This document shows, piece by piece, positions 11,230 through 22,858 of a stretch of DNA of 64,000 bases. The translations under genes and the position numbers were made by a program. Positions within the stretch are counted from its first letter, which is position 1, and each line of letters starts with the position of its first letter. Source of the DNA: Apodospora peruviana (lineage: Eukaryota > Ascomycota > Sordariomycetes > Sordariales > Lasiosphaeriaceae); contig JAUEDM010000002.1 in assembly GCA_033439685.1 (NCBI GenBank), positions 372,001 to 436,000 on the forward strand, given 5' to 3'. The notes under the pieces were generated by a model. That model had not been told where the DNA came from. It made no database searches and was given only the letters and a program-made list of their open reading frames with translations.

Positions 11230-12867
11230 ATGTCAACAACCTCAACCCTCACCGCCATACAGCTGGACACATTTCCACCACCAGCGACCGAGTCCCACGA
11301 TGCATCAACACTCCATCTAGCTTCCCACATCGGCGGCGGTGTGGACCGTGATAGTGTCGGTAACCACCTCATCGAGACGCCACCTACCCAACCAAATCCA
11401 GCAAAAACCTACGTCTCCATCTCCCGCGGCGCGCTCATAATAGCCATGCTATCTAGCTTCGGTTTCCTCTCCAGCGTAACAACAGGCATGCTAACGACCT
11501 CCATCCCCCGAATGGCCGTCGAGCTCTCCATCCGCCCGCAGGAATCCTACTGGCCGACCTCCGTCTACGCACTCACCTCCGGCTCATGCCTCCTTCTCGC
11601 GGGCGCCGTCGCCGACGTGGTCGGTCCCAAACTAGTCTTCACCCTGGGCTGCCTTTTCATGGCAGTGTTCACCCTCGCGTCCGGCCTTTCTCAGGTCGGC
11701 ACCCAGCTGGTCGGCTTCCGTGCCCTGCAGGGCGTCGCCAACGCAATGTGCCTGCCCGCGTCGGTGGGCGTGCTCACCGCTTCAATCCCGCCCGGCCGAC
11801 GCAGAAACATCGGTTTCGGCTGCACCGGCCTCTGTCAGCCTTTGGGATTTTCGGTCGGTTTAGTGATTGGTGGCGTGTTCATGGAGACGGTCGGTTGGCG
11901 CATGGGGTGGTACATTTTTGCTGGTGCGCTGCTCGTGCTGGTGCCGGCGAGTATCTATCTCCTTCCCAACGACAACAATATCCTTGCTGAGGCACCAAGC
12001 TGGCGCGCACTACGAACAAAAGTTGACTGGGTCGGTGTCGCCATCGCGTGTGCTTGTCTTGCGACATTGGCGCTGGGCCTGCTTCAAATCTCTGCTTCCG
12101 AGTCTTCCCCCGGAAACGCGAGCGTCATCGCGCCGCTTATCGTCAGCGGACTACTGATGCCCATTTTCGCGTGGTGGATGAGTTTCGCCGAAAAGACAGG
12201 CCGGCCAGTCCTGATCCCAAACCGGCTGTGGAAACTGCTCCCCTTTACAGGCATCTGCATGATAGTATTGCTCTCGTACGCAGTCATCAACACACTCGAA
12301 CTATTCACAACGCTCTTCTTCCAGAACGTGCAGACCCTCGACGCGCTGCAGTCGTCCCTCCGATTACTGCCATCCGTCATCGTCGGCATGATCTGCAACA
12401 TCTGCACAGGAAGTTTCATCCACAAGATCCGGCCGCTGTACTTGATTTTGGGGTCATCGGTGCTCTGTGCCGGCGCGCCGCTGCTGATGGCGCTTATTGA
12501 TCCGACATGGCCGTACTGGTACGCTGCGTTCCCGGCCCAGCTTTTACTGCCCGTGTCCGTCGACGTACTGTTTTGCGTTGGGGTCATCGTCACGAGCGAG
12601 ATGTTTCCCGACGATACGCAGGCGCTGGCTGGGGCGGTGTTCAATACCGCCAGCCAGATGGGGAATGCTATCGGCCTGGCGACGATCGGTGTTGTGGCTG
12701 ATAGGGTTACGCAGAGATCGAGGTGGGAGGATAAGGCGAGCCCAAAGGCGCTGGGGGAGGGGTATACTGCTGGCTTTTGGACATGTTTTGCGTTTATGTT
12801 ATGTACTTGCGTGATTGCTGTCTGGACTATGAGGTCGGTGAAGAAAGTTGGTGTGAAGCGGGATTAG
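11230..12867 (+). CDS. MFS drug efflux transporter, DHA2-like
   Basis: A single uninterrupted 545-residue frame. A polar N-terminus of about 65 residues is followed by a first helix (ALIIAMLSSFGFLSSVTTG) and the stretch SYWPTSVYALTSGSCLLLAG. A motif-A-like loop (GAVADVVGPKL) and a motif-C-like helix (GFRALQGVANAMCLPASVGV) come next, and further hydrophobic helices run to the C-terminus. Length and motifs fit the DHA2 group of proton-coupled multidrug exporters in the plasma membrane. The substrate cannot be told from sequence. There is no biosynthetic cluster next to it, so a link to a specific metabolite is unsupported. Confidence 0.88.
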   Translation: MSTTSTLTAIQLDTFPPPATESHDASTLHLASHIGGGVDRDSVGNHLIETPPTQPNPAKTYVSISRGALIIAMLSSFGFLSSVTTGMLTTSIPRMAVELSIRPQESYWPTSVYALTSGSCLLLAGAVADVVGPKLVFTLGCLFMAVFTLASGLSQVGTQLVGFRALQGVANAMCLPASVGVLTASIPPGRRRNIGFGCTGLCQPLGFSVGLVIGGVFMETVGWRMGWYIFAGALLVLVPASIYLLPNDNNILAEAPSWRALRTKVDWVGVAIACACLATLALGLLQISASESSPGNASVIAPLIVSGLLMPIFAWWMSFAEKTGRPVLIPNRLWKLLPFTGICMIVLLSYAVINTLELFTTLFFQNVQTLDALQSSLRLLPSVIVGMICNICTGSFIHKIRPLYLILGSSVLCAGAPLLMALIDPTWPYWYAAFPAQLLLPVSVDVLFCVGVIVTSEMFPDDTQALAGAVFNTASQMGNAIGLATIGVVADRVTQRSRWEDKASPKALGEGYTAGFWTCFAFMLCTCVIAVWTMRSVKKVGVKRD

Positions 12868-14249
12868 TTGACCATATAAACCACGGGTGTGTCATTGGGT
12901 TGACAGTTCTATCGGGACAAGCATTAGTCGCCAGGTACGCTTCTGGTTTGCCTCCCCAACTAGGCACAGAGGAGATAATAGGTACAACTTTGAAACCCCC
13001 TTCCTTGAGTCTGCCGGTAGGTTCCCGCACGTTGAGAGTTGATGGTGTCATCCAGTCTCCTGCCTTGAGACAGTGGTCGGCTGGGGTAACACCAACGGCC
13101 GCCGTGGGGGAGGAAAGAGGGTGTTAAAGGAGGTGCAACTGCAAAGGAGGAGGCCCAGATATTCCAATGCCGTTGGTTGTGTTACGGTCGTGCGTGCTTA
13201 TAGATCGAGAGATGGGGTTCTGGATTCCACCTTGAGATGTGAAGAGATGGTCGGTTGGGCCCGATTCGGGAAAGCCGAATGCTGTTGGCGGCTTTGGGCG
13301 GACTTGTGCTCTGCGTGCTGCTGTGGCCGAAGTATGGGCGGCCACCTCTTCCTGGGGTAAAGTTTGTCTTGCTCTAGCCAAGACTTAGGCTGGAAGGTTC
13401 GCTGGAGCGGGCACCTAGCACAGCCCCTGAGACTCGAACAGCTTGCCTGCGTGCAGTTGAGAAAACAATAGGATGGACCTTGTAGGGCTGATGCGTCGCC
13501 CCGGATTCCCGGAAACACGCAAAAACAGATGAAATGAGAGACACCGGAGATAAAAATGGCGAGCAAATCAGCTTCCTCAATCACCTCCAGAAAATAGGTT
13601 TAGATTCGGCACAATTGCGACCACTCACAAAATACACAATTCAATAGTTTTGTTGGGTCGCTCCGCGGCCGCTATTCTCATTGGCAGACACACAAGAAAT
13701 AACTCGCAGCTGCGATTTGTTGACCAACGAGACCCGGCCGAGTGGTCGACGATGGCCGATGAGGCGCTGTGCCGCCCCACGGGCGTGGCAGCCAATGGGG
13801 TCCGGAGGGAGCCCATTTTCAGTGCTGAGGGTGGCTTTCCCTGATGACTGCGCCGCGTCGGTCGCCGAGGATCTGGCCAGACATCGGGGTTTCCAATGCA
13901 CCCTCTTCTGTGATACAAGGAGATATTGGCCTGTGCTCCGTCACCTCAACGCACCGGGGTCCCCTTTTCTGGTTATTATTGACTGCCGAGTGCCGGATTC
14001 CGGGAGGGAGATCACGCGTCTTCCTTTCTGTCATCCCAACTTTGATCTCTAATATTGGCCTTGTGGCTGGGCCGGGCCTCGAGGTTGACTTTCTTCTCGT
14101 TCTGGAATCCTAAAAGTTATGATATATTTTGGCCGTGAAAGATCAAAACATGCCTCTTATAACGACCGTGTTGTCTTAATTCATGATAATATCGCCTCGA
14201 ACTGGACCGACCAATTTCTCCTGTTCATAACTTTTCGGCGATCAACATC
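12868..14249. other. Intergenic, no gene seen
   Basis: About 1.4 kb between two plus-strand membrane protein genes. Short frames on both strands look like chance. It includes the promoter of the downstream PTH11-like gene. Confidence 0.55.
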
Positions 14250-15658
14250 ATGGCCACGTTCAGCATAGACGATATTCCCGCAATGCAGCCCCCGCTGGGC
14301 GTGCAGCCCAACTTCGACAACCCCGAGACTCTGCACCCGGTGGTCGTCGGTGTGGCGATCGCCACTATGATTGCGATGGTCATCGTTGTCGGCATCCGCA
14401 TCTTCACCAAAGCGTACCTTATGAGGGAGATGAAGGTGGAAGAGTGTAAGTCCTTTGATGCTGCCTGGCCCGGCCCGAGTTGTGCCCAACTGACCAAGAC
14501 CTGTGATACAGACTTTGCCATAATAGCCACGGCTGGAATCATAATGTGGGACTCCATCTTCATCCACGTATCATACGGCGGCTTCTCGCGCCACCTCTGG
14601 GACGTCCGTTTAGTCAACGTAGAACACCTCGCCTACGTGAACTACCTCGCCGAAATCTCGCAAGCCCTAACCATGTTCGCGGCGAAGTGCTCCATCCTCT
14701 TCCAGCTCAAACGACTCTTCTGCCCCGGCCAGTCAAGAAACGCGGTCTTCTGGGCACTGCATGTACTTCTCTTCCTCAACGCGGCCTACTATCTCTCGGC
14801 AGTGTTCACCTTCATGTTCCAGTGCATACCCCGAGAAAAGACGTGGAACCGGCTGCTTGAGGGCCAATGCATCGACGTGGCGGCCGCGACGGTGGTTTCG
14901 GGTGCCGTCAACCTGTTTCTGGATTTGGGCATACTGGTGGTGCCCATTTGGGCGATTTTCCACTTGCAGTTGCCGATGAAAAGAAAGCTGGGCATCTCGG
15001 CGGTGTTTGGGGTTGGGATTGTGTGAGTATCAGTCCCACCATGAGCATGAGGACTTTGACGGGAAAAGGGTCACTGATATTTGTGAAAAAAGGACCTGTG
15101 CGATCGCGGCTGTTGGCGTGGTGCTGCGTGTCCCTCTACTGAGTGACCCGGATTTGACTTGGATTATCACCAAGGTTGGGATATGGACGTAAGTCATGGG
15201 CTCCAACAGCTTGATCGTGAGGTGCTGATATCTGTTGTTCTTGCAGTATGGTCGAATACTTCGGCACCATCCTGGTGGGGTGCATGCCGTCCTTCCCGCG
15301 ATTCTTCCTCTACCTCCGCGGACGTGATCCCTCAACAGCTGCTTCTGCGTCCAAAGAATGCAGCGGCCACTCGGGCTCGATGCCACCCTCGAGACAGACC
15401 AACGCACCTTCTTTATACCACTCGGCTGTTATGCAGTCCAACAACAAGAGCGTCAGGTCAATCGGGATGGCTGTGACGACCTCGGAGGAGTCCTTTGCGG
15501 AACCGACATATATCGAGCTGGAGGACGGGACCTATCAGCATGACGAGGGCTTGTATGTTCAGTTCTCTGCGGCAGGCGGCAGATCCGGGTTGAAGGAGGA
15601 TGGAATGGGAAGGAAGGTTGTGGATTGGTCTCCGCTTTCCAGTCGGGCGTCCTTATGA
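14250..15658 (+). CDS. PTH11-like fungal rhodopsin-fold integral membrane protein
   Basis: Four exons: 14250-14445, 14512-15022, 15093-15188 and 15247-15658, giving 404 residues with every junction in phase. The first transmembrane helix is VVVGVAIATMIAMVIVVGIRI. The conserved loop region YGGFSRHLWDVRLVNVEHL, the motif AKCSILFQLKRLF, and further helices (ALHVLLFLNAAYYLSAVF; NLFLDLGILVVPIWAIF) follow the seven-helix layout of fungal PTH11-related receptors. The tail after TMVEYFGTILVGCMP is polar and Ser-rich, as usual for these proteins. Role in the family: plasma-membrane sensing; the ligand is unknown. Confidence 0.85.
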
Positions 15659-16097
15659 ATGCTTCGGACCCGAGTTTGGAGTTTACGAGTGGGCTCTTGC
15701 CTTCTTGCGGTCATGTAATAGAATAGACAGCCTTCTTGCCAAAGTGAGTCAAAGCCCTTGAATCTTTCTCTACTACCTACCTAGGGAGTCCTACCTGTGG
15801 AGAAAGTACATCTGGTAATCACGAAGGTGCTTTCCGCCAGAAGCAGACTTGCAATCGAACTTGCTACCACCCTTTAGTGGATATCCCAAGTGGGAAGGCT
15901 CAACATAAATATGCCTCGTCATCAGTCATCTTCAAAGGCAAGTCCGGGTGGAGATTTAAGCAACACGCCGACACTTGAATTTCATCCTTGCCGGACTTCT
16001 TGTCCTTCCAAAGTTCCAACACTGAACATACTTCCAATTCCACATCCCAATCTCCGTTCAGTTCTATCCCACATCAAGGAACAAGCATACATAAGCA
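15659..16097. other. Spacer after the PTH11-like gene
   Basis: No supported gene. It presumably holds the 3' end of the upstream transcript and degenerate sequence leading into the next block. Confidence 0.5.
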
Positions 16098-17239
16098 TTG
16101 CAGCAATCTCAACATGGACGACACTTCCAAGTGGGACCCACTACTCGGGACCGAACTCGAGCATATGGCCGGGTCGGTAATGCTCCAGCCCTTGATTCCC
16201 GACTACGACGAACTCAGCGACCCCAAGGCGGTGCTATGGCAGACGCTCTTCGGATAACTTACACGTACGCCGAGGCGGCCGATTGCATCGAGCACAAGAG
16301 ACGCGCCAGGAACCTGCTGGAACCACCGATTCTGACCAAGACAGTGTGGGGTATGTTGTTAGCCGATTGGGCCGAAAAGAATACTGGTCTGGACTTTCGC
16401 GGGTACGACAAGGAGGCCTTCGAACATTATTGCTCGCTCGTCAAAGAATGGGTCAGATTATTCACTCGTCCTACACAGCCTGCCGTCGACAGCAAGGAGC
16501 CTCGGTTAAAGACACGAGGGTGTCTCGTCAGACTCAAAGGTCCGCCATCTACACCACGGTCCTTCGGGCTGGAGGAGATCAGGATCCGAAACGGGACCGA
16601 CGACTCCGACAATGCAGCAACCATTTGCATGGCCGCCACAACAGATGATCGCCGCTTTGTTGCGCGAAACGCGCCGCTTGGCTGTGCCAAAAGCCCACCG
16701 CTGCATGGCGGAAGCGAAGAAGGCGCTGCGTTATGACTCGATCCACCCGACCCTAGGTATCGACGCCACTATGCCAGAGCCTCGCCTGGAATCGCGAACA
16801 GAACAACAGACGCTTCTACCTTCGCAGTACAATACCCTGTATGGTATTTCCTTTACGGAACATTAGCGGACCTTGCGGTGCTGAACAGCGTGTTGACTCC
16901 GGGCGGGCGTGGCAGACACGCGGAGTCTCCGCACAAGCCTGCTAGAGTCCGAGGAGGGAGTTGGGAGTCTGGGGCTCTGGGTACAAGGCGCTTGTGAATG
17001 CGCCGTCGACAGAAACGAAGAAATTTGTTGTTGACGGGATTGCGTTTCGTGTCGGTACCCAGAGGCAGGAGGACGCGATGCGTCGCTATGAGTCGGGCCA
17101 GTACGAGGTTGTTCGGTGTGTGATCGAGATTTATGGATGGCGAAAACATTTGCTCAGTGGTTCACGGGCTGACGTTTCGGTTTGTTGGGGACCTTATTTG
17201 GTAGAGATCAATAGATTGATCTGGACACCGGGTTGGTGA
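16098..17239 (+). other. Unassigned, apparently decayed coding block
   Basis: Several plus-strand frames look protein-like but do not join. One has MDDTSKWDPLLGTELEH ending in DPKAVLWQTLFG (to 16257). Another has YAEAADCIEHKRRARNLLEP and VWGMLLADWAEKNTGLDF (about 16250-16450). A third has KKFVVDGIAFRVGTQRQEDA and MRRYESGQYEVVRCVIEIYG (16980-17150). The ALWQTL-like motif recalls the C-terminal part of HET proteins, but I cannot prove it. No intron model restores one frame, so I treat it as degenerate. Confidence 0.35.
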
Positions 17240-17419
17240 TGTACTGGATGCAGTCCATCCTAACTTTGTATGCTGCCACAGCGTTGTTTGTCAGCTTATT
17301 TCGACACGAAACAGCGCTACAGGGACTTGACCAGGTGGACGGGTCCATAGGTACTAATCGTTGTTTGTCTTTCACCATAGACTTTTTGTTCGTTTCTATC
17401 GTATCGTTCTAATATAAAC

Positions 17420-18250
17420 CAGCAGCGCTGTATTGTACACCGTCGTCGCGCTCCGGTGTCTCGCCAAGACGGGCGATTTTGCTACTACAAAATACAGGAT
17501 CTGGATCGATGCGCTGTGTATCAACCTGCTTGATGAGAGTGAGAGAGCGTCGCAGGTCGGCAAGATGCGTCTTATTTACAGTCTGGCGTAGTCGGTGGTT
17601 GCCTGGCTTGGGGAGTCTGACCATTTTAGTTAGTGGGCAGGCGTTGCGGTTTGTTGGATCAGTTAGCAGAATTAAATACAGAAGAGGAGCAGGATACGTT
17701 TGCGAGACGGCTTGAGACCGGCGAGTACGATGATGACGGGATAATCGTCAATGGGGTTTTATGGGCTCGCGAAGCTGATGATGCGCGCGTTATTAGTCAC
17801 GACTGTGGATCGGTGCAGGAGAAGGGGTACTATTTCCGCTGGGAGACGTGGCGGCAGGCCAACGACTGCGTCAGACTCGGAGATGTGGAGCTGGGCAGCT
17901 TCTTTAAGGACTCAATCCCCGACGACGCAAAAAGAGGTGCATTATATCGAGGTGTATGGCGTGTTTGACCGCACTTGTCAAGAAAGACGGTTCATGCGGA
18001 CGGCGAACGGCTACATGGGCTGGGCGCCGGATAATGTCTACGGAACTGATGAGGACCAGACGCAGCCGGGGAATTTGGTGTGTATTGTTTAGGGGTGCTC
18101 GACGCCGCTGATTGTTAAGCCTGTGAGGAGTGTTTGGCTTGTTGTTGGTGAGGCATATGTGCATGGGTTTATGGAGGGAGAAGCGTTGCAATTGTTGGAA
18201 AAGGGAGTGTGTGAAGAGATGGCTTTCTTGTTTTTGCTACCTAGCTCCAG
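17420..18250 (+). pseudogene. Decayed HET-domain gene
   Basis: The HET core motif is plain at about 17498-17620: RIWIDALCINLLDESERASQ, then KMRLIYSLA, a TAG at 17589-17591, then SVVAWLGESDHF. A shifted frame continues with LLDQLAELNTEEEQDTFARR. The typical HET C-terminus follows at 17990-18230: RRFMRTANGYMGWAPD, GNLVCIV, a TAG at 18090-18092, then GCSTPLIVKPV and VVGEAYVHGFMEGEALQLLE. At least two nonsense codons and a frame change, plus a middle region far shorter than in intact HET proteins, mark it as dead. Both stops sit where Gln would be tolerated. Confidence 0.75.
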
Positions 18251-18287
18251 ATCTGGATTGAGTACTAGTACTCTTGAAGCGATAGGC

Positions 18288-18834
18288 TCAAGTACACTTC
18301 ACAAAGTTGTTGCCGCTCGCTCCCGTGTGGGTGATGGTCCCGGCCTGCTTGCAGGCGGTGTTGATGATGACACGGTCCGCGCCGGGTGAACCTGAATGTC
18401 TAGTTAACATACTGCACACCCTCGCTCTAATATGGGGGGTAAAAAACTCACCTCCGGAATACAGAGCACCGCTGGCCAGAATGGGGAACTCCTGGTATGG
18501 CCCGCTGTACGCGAAGGTGAAGCCCTCGTAGTTGTTGTACGTATGGGGATAGCCACCAACAGAGGTGCCGGCCTTGTAGTAGTTGCAGGCGCGAACGCTG
18601 GCCGCGTTGACCGCCGCGGCGCTGTAGTATTGCGATCCGCTGTTTTTATGTTAGATCAATGCTGATGTTGGAATGGATGACCGGGCTAACTTACCACTGA
18701 GCACTCGCGCGCTTGTCGAGGAGGGGAGAGTCCACCACGGGAGAAGTATCAACCTCCACTGCCAGTGGGAAACCGAGCACACCGGTGCTAGGCACAATGG
18801 CCAACAGAGCCACGAGGGCGTTGAAGATGTACAT
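18288..18834 (-). CDS. Secreted guanyl-specific ribonuclease (T1/N1 family)
   Basis: Three exons (18834-18695, 18639-18452, 18391-18288) encode 143 residues, all junctions in phase. A signal peptide of about 22 residues leads a short pro-region ending in KR (41-42), a Kex2 site. The mature part carries the full T1-type active site: His79 in YPHTYNNYEGF, Glu97 in YQEFPIL, Arg116 in SPGADRVI and His131 in ITHTGASG. These correspond to His40, Glu58, Arg77 and His92 of RNase T1. Four cysteines (47, 65, 123, 142) can form two disulfides. The enzyme cleaves single-stranded RNA 3' of G; likely roles are nutrient scavenging or interaction with other organisms. It stands tail-to-tail with the HET pseudogene. 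Confidence 0.92.
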
Positions 18835-20188
18835 TTTTGGCTGCTGTTAATTATTTTGCGCGGATGACAAGTGGCAAAGGGCACAGATAGATACTGTAAC
18901 ATTAGAAAAGCGAGAACAGAGTTCGATATAAGTACTTTCTTTAGTCACGATAATCTGGGGCAAACGATTACAACTACGAAGAGCTACATTTACATAACGT
19001 CCCACCCATCATCACTGCATGTTCGAGATGCTGCAGTGATGAAGGTTGTCTGGGGAAGATAAGACCAATCGAAATGTGGGAGGTGGTACATGTGCCTTGC
19101 ATGATCTCCGACGAATGGGAGACCCTATGCCGGCCGCGTGTGGGAGACAACGAGTGGTGTTCGGCGCATCCCGCACCCTCCATCACCCTCACGTCTTTTA
19201 CAATACAGGCATGTGGTTGTGTTGTTCAGTTTTATTTGTGGGGGAAGGAATGGTTTGATGCCAAGAATATCTAGGACTAGTCTGGGGTTATGGGTAAGGC
19301 ACAGATGAGTGTGAGATAAACTAGCCTGCCCACATCCCGCGGGAAATAGTTAGCGTCGGTAGATGTGTGGGTTGGGTGTGAAGAGATGAGAGAGATCAGA
19401 TAAGGATCTGTAGAAGTGGGTAGGTAGAGAGCTGGACCATGGGCTACTTACCTACCCCCTTATGCAGGGGAAGCAAGGAACCGAAACACACACACGGCAG
19501 CCCACCTTCTAATACCGGTTAGTAAGTTTATTGGGTTTATCTTGGTAGCCACTTCATGTTCAATTACTACTGCTTCGAGTTATTCAGTTGAAGATCTCTG
19601 ATCGTGTTATCACGACGTTGCGAGACACTGTCCTCCTTATCTTCTACTTAATCCACAAGCCGAGATCTGTTCAGCTGAGGTATAACTTATCTGGTCTTTT
19701 TACAGTTGAGATGTTCAAGCCCCCCTGCGACGGAAACTGCCGTCTTCTCATGCAGGAACGAGTTGATGCATCCTGATCAGATAACCTCGTAGGAGTTTCC
19801 CGTTGCTTGCCAGAATCTAGATCCTTTGTGCTTTGTGTAGCAGATACTTGTAGGAAGATAATATGAGGTCTAGGGTTCGAGGTGATTGGGATCTGTAACT
19901 CCGAGTCCCGTTCACTCACAGCGACCACTGTATTAAGGACGGAAGACAGGGTGACACCACCAACTAGGTACCGATGAAAGCTTAATATCAATTTGAAATG
20001 TAACCAAGGTAGCTAATCTTGGCATATGAAAGGAATGTAGAGTCCAAGCCAACCTGAAGCTGGTCCCAAACAAAGAAGAGAAACCACTGTGTATGTCAAT
20101 CACATACGCTCCCCCAATCCCTCACTTCTCCCTTCAATGCCCATTCTCACCACCGTCCACCCTTCATCAAGTCATCAGTACCGGTTGT
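18835..20188. other. Intergenic, no gene seen
   Basis: Upstream region of the ribonuclease gene and further non-coding sequence. Short frames on both strands lack family features and splice context. Confidence 0.55.
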
Positions 20189-20781
20189 TCAGCAGAAAAG
20201 AACACCGGTAGGGGCGAATCCCCAGCTCGAGATCCCCTGGCAGTTTGACCACCATCCTGCCACGCTCCATCCGCAGGTGTTAGAAACCGAGTTAAGGTTG
20301 TTGACGATGGTATCGTGGTAGCACCACTGTCTGGCAACAGCCTGGTAGTTGCAGGCGTAGGCCGTAACGGTATTGTGTTCTGAGACGCGTGAACATTAAT
20401 CATCATTGCTCCCGTTAGGCTGCGCAGATTCTACTTACGGACACTGATGGACCTGCTGTTGAAGAATCTTCCGCTACCGCAGAGATTACCGAGGTCGTTG
20501 AGAGCAGCAAACCGGTGATCCGTTTGAACAAAATGGTTGCCGTCGCAGTGGACGCCAAAGTCGCCCTGGCGCTTCTCGATGGACGGAGGCGCGGTAGCAT
20601 TTGCGGGACTAAGGAACTTCCAGGTCGTGGTTCCGTCGTCGTTGATGTCGCCGGCGTAGATATCATCAGGGAGTCCATCAGGCAGCGGTGTCAGTTTTGC
20701 GGCACTGGCCTCGGCGGAGGGAGCGGAGGCAGTCTGGAAGACGACCAAGGTGACGAGGACGGAGAAGAATGAAGTCTTCAT
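20189..20781 (-). CDS. Kex2-processed secreted cysteine- and tryptophan-rich protein
   Basis: Two exons, 20781-20439 and 20379-20189, with a 59-nt intron (GTAAGT, CTCAG), give 177 residues. It has a signal peptide (MKTSFFSVLVTLVVFQTASA) and a pro-region of about 50 residues ending IEKR. The mature chain starts QGDFGVHCDGNHFVQTDHRF. The mature part has seven cysteines, among them NLCGSGRFF, YACNYQAVARQWCYH, NTCGWSVAGWW and the C-terminal GVLFC. The dense Cys/Trp/Gly pattern suggests a compact disulfide-bonded extracellular protein. I do not recognise the family; an effector or an antimicrobial role would be guesses. Confidence 0.75.
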
Positions 20782-22858
20782 TTTGATGGTGATGATTGAT
20801 TTGCTTGATTTGCAAAGACACTAGTAACGAGGTTCAGAGGTTGAAGGCTTTGGTGAGGAGAAGAAGGAAGATATTGAGCAAGATGGGATAATGGGGCTCT
20901 GATACTTGTAGCTCTTCCCACAAAGCGGCATTTGATGTAATATTCTAGAGTCTCTCTGGTAATCTCGCGCTTCATATTAGTCTTCTCCTTCTTTGACGGT
21001 CTGTTCTACCTCATGTCTCTCACAGGGATTGTCAACACCACCCTCTCCTGACTATGTCAGGCGAATGCCTCTCTTGTGCTACTACATCATCCTGGTGGTG
21101 TGGCCTGTACAAGGCAAAGCTGGATGTGGTCCCATAATTGCGTGTAATCCGCGTCGTTCGACAGTGATTTTTGTAAATCCTCCTTCGTCTTGACTTCCCT
21201 TTGAAGCCATCTACATAAGTCTTTCTAAACACAGGTCCGACGGACTTAAGGATCTAGGTCGTCAACATAATCTACCCCAGCACACTACATGTTCCTAACA
21301 GGCGGGGGACGGTGTTCCTGGTTCCAGCACTCATCACATCTCTGATGGCATATTTCCCAATACAACGAATATAGCTAGTTTGCAATATGGTTGTGGTAGG
21401 GAAAGGATCATGTATTAGCAGAGAATATTGCAGGGCTTCCACTTGGATGGATGGAATTTATTTCGCCCGGAGGTACTAAGCCTAAAGGGCCTATGCACGC
21501 TAACTACATTCAGGGCTTCCACTTCCTTAAGAAGTGTGTGCCCTGTGCTATGGCTTATCTAATCTATCTAGTGCTAGGCCTGTGCGCTAGCAGGCGCCAG
21601 CCAGCCAGCCAGCGTCATCAATCAAGCCAGCCACCAGCCACATTAGTAAGCCAGCTTTTCCCGCATCACATCCACACCTCAACTTATCTCACCTGTTTAC
21701 ACGCCATACGCTTTCGGCTGTCACGGATACCTTATCTCGTCTACCTGCTTCCTTTCTTCCATACCGATCTGCCGTATTCCAAAGACAATCCGCCCAGATT
21801 ACAAAAGACGGTTGACAACAGGAAGGTGCCGAGCGGGCGGGGCCGATGCCGCTCGGTTAAGTCAGGTAAAGGGAGGTGTAGACGACAGGTTGAAGTGTAC
21901 CTTGGTTTGGGGACAATCTTAATAGGTTGAAAAAAAAAAAACGAGGGTTGACAAGAGCTAAAATACTAAAACGAATGTATCATCTCGTAAGAACTGATAC
22001 GCTCCTATGGCGGCTCCGGCGGCGGGATATCTACACGGTGTAATCGCCGTTGCATACTTGTGTGTCGTTTACCCTGCCGACACTGTCCCTCTATAAGCCG
22101 CTCTAAGTTGCTTCATATTGATTCTACCTCCCTCTATACTAGCTTGTTTTAAGACGTCAGGGAGACACGTCTAAGTATCCCCGGATAGCTGGGCCGTGCT
22201 TACCAACATGCCATAAATCTTGCAGTAGGGTCTCATGCTTTAATGTCCTCCGCAAGGTCCTTGGGACCCGGTTTCCGAAATCTTCTACAAGGCCATTGGT
22301 CCGTAGAGGCCATCTCTAGAGAAATCCAAAGTTAGAAACAAACCAGATACTACGACATTGCGAGATTTGAGTGAAACTCATACTCTCTAAACCAGGTGCC
22401 CATCACACCCTGGCAGACTGGATCCCTCCAATCTGGATCCCACTCTCCCACTTTTGACCGTCTCTTCTGACGTAAGCCTCTTACGTCCAATCCTCGCCGA
22501 CTCCTCAAACGCCCGCTTGCTTTCGTTCCATCGCAGGCCGCTGACTGCAGTTTGATCGGAGCAATTTGGATCTAAACGCATGGGCCACTTTTATGTATCG
22601 TGGGCCGGGGAGGCTGGACTAATGGGCGGATGGCTTTCGGAGTGATTGTCGGAAGAGATAGATCTGGTCGACGACTGCTCTATTTTCCTCTTACTATGAG
22701 AGAGCTCATCGACTGGCGGCCGATCCCGTTTCCGTTTCTGATTATCCAGATCATCATTCATCATGCCCAAACTACCACCAATATCGCTAAGTCTATTGGT
22801 GTGTTGTGTCCTGACGGTGCCGTTGGGGAAATTCTAAAGCCTTTATTAGCTATACTTC
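20782..22858. other. Long intergenic stretch, possibly repeat-derived
   Basis: No gene supported. Features seen: a CCAG tetramer run near 21597-21613, and a 14-nt direct repeat CAGGGCTTCCACTT near 21433 and 21511. The 22.0-22.9 kb part has low coding character and leads into the mobile-element relics, so it may be old transposon sequence. Confidence 0.45.

Noticed and set aside
11586..12814. Several sizeable frames on both strands inside the DHA2 transporter
   Set aside because: They overlap a complete 545-residue MFS frame with family motifs and arise from its high GC third positions.
6308..18092. UAG reassigned to an amino acid
   Set aside because: TAG ends the well-supported PTH11-like gene at 499-501, and the TAG-containing genes carry other damage. 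Decay is the simpler explanation.
21451..21930. 159-residue plus-strand frame
   Set aside because: It contains tetranucleotide repeats and has no domain, signal peptide or splice support. Left as possible repeat-derived sequence.
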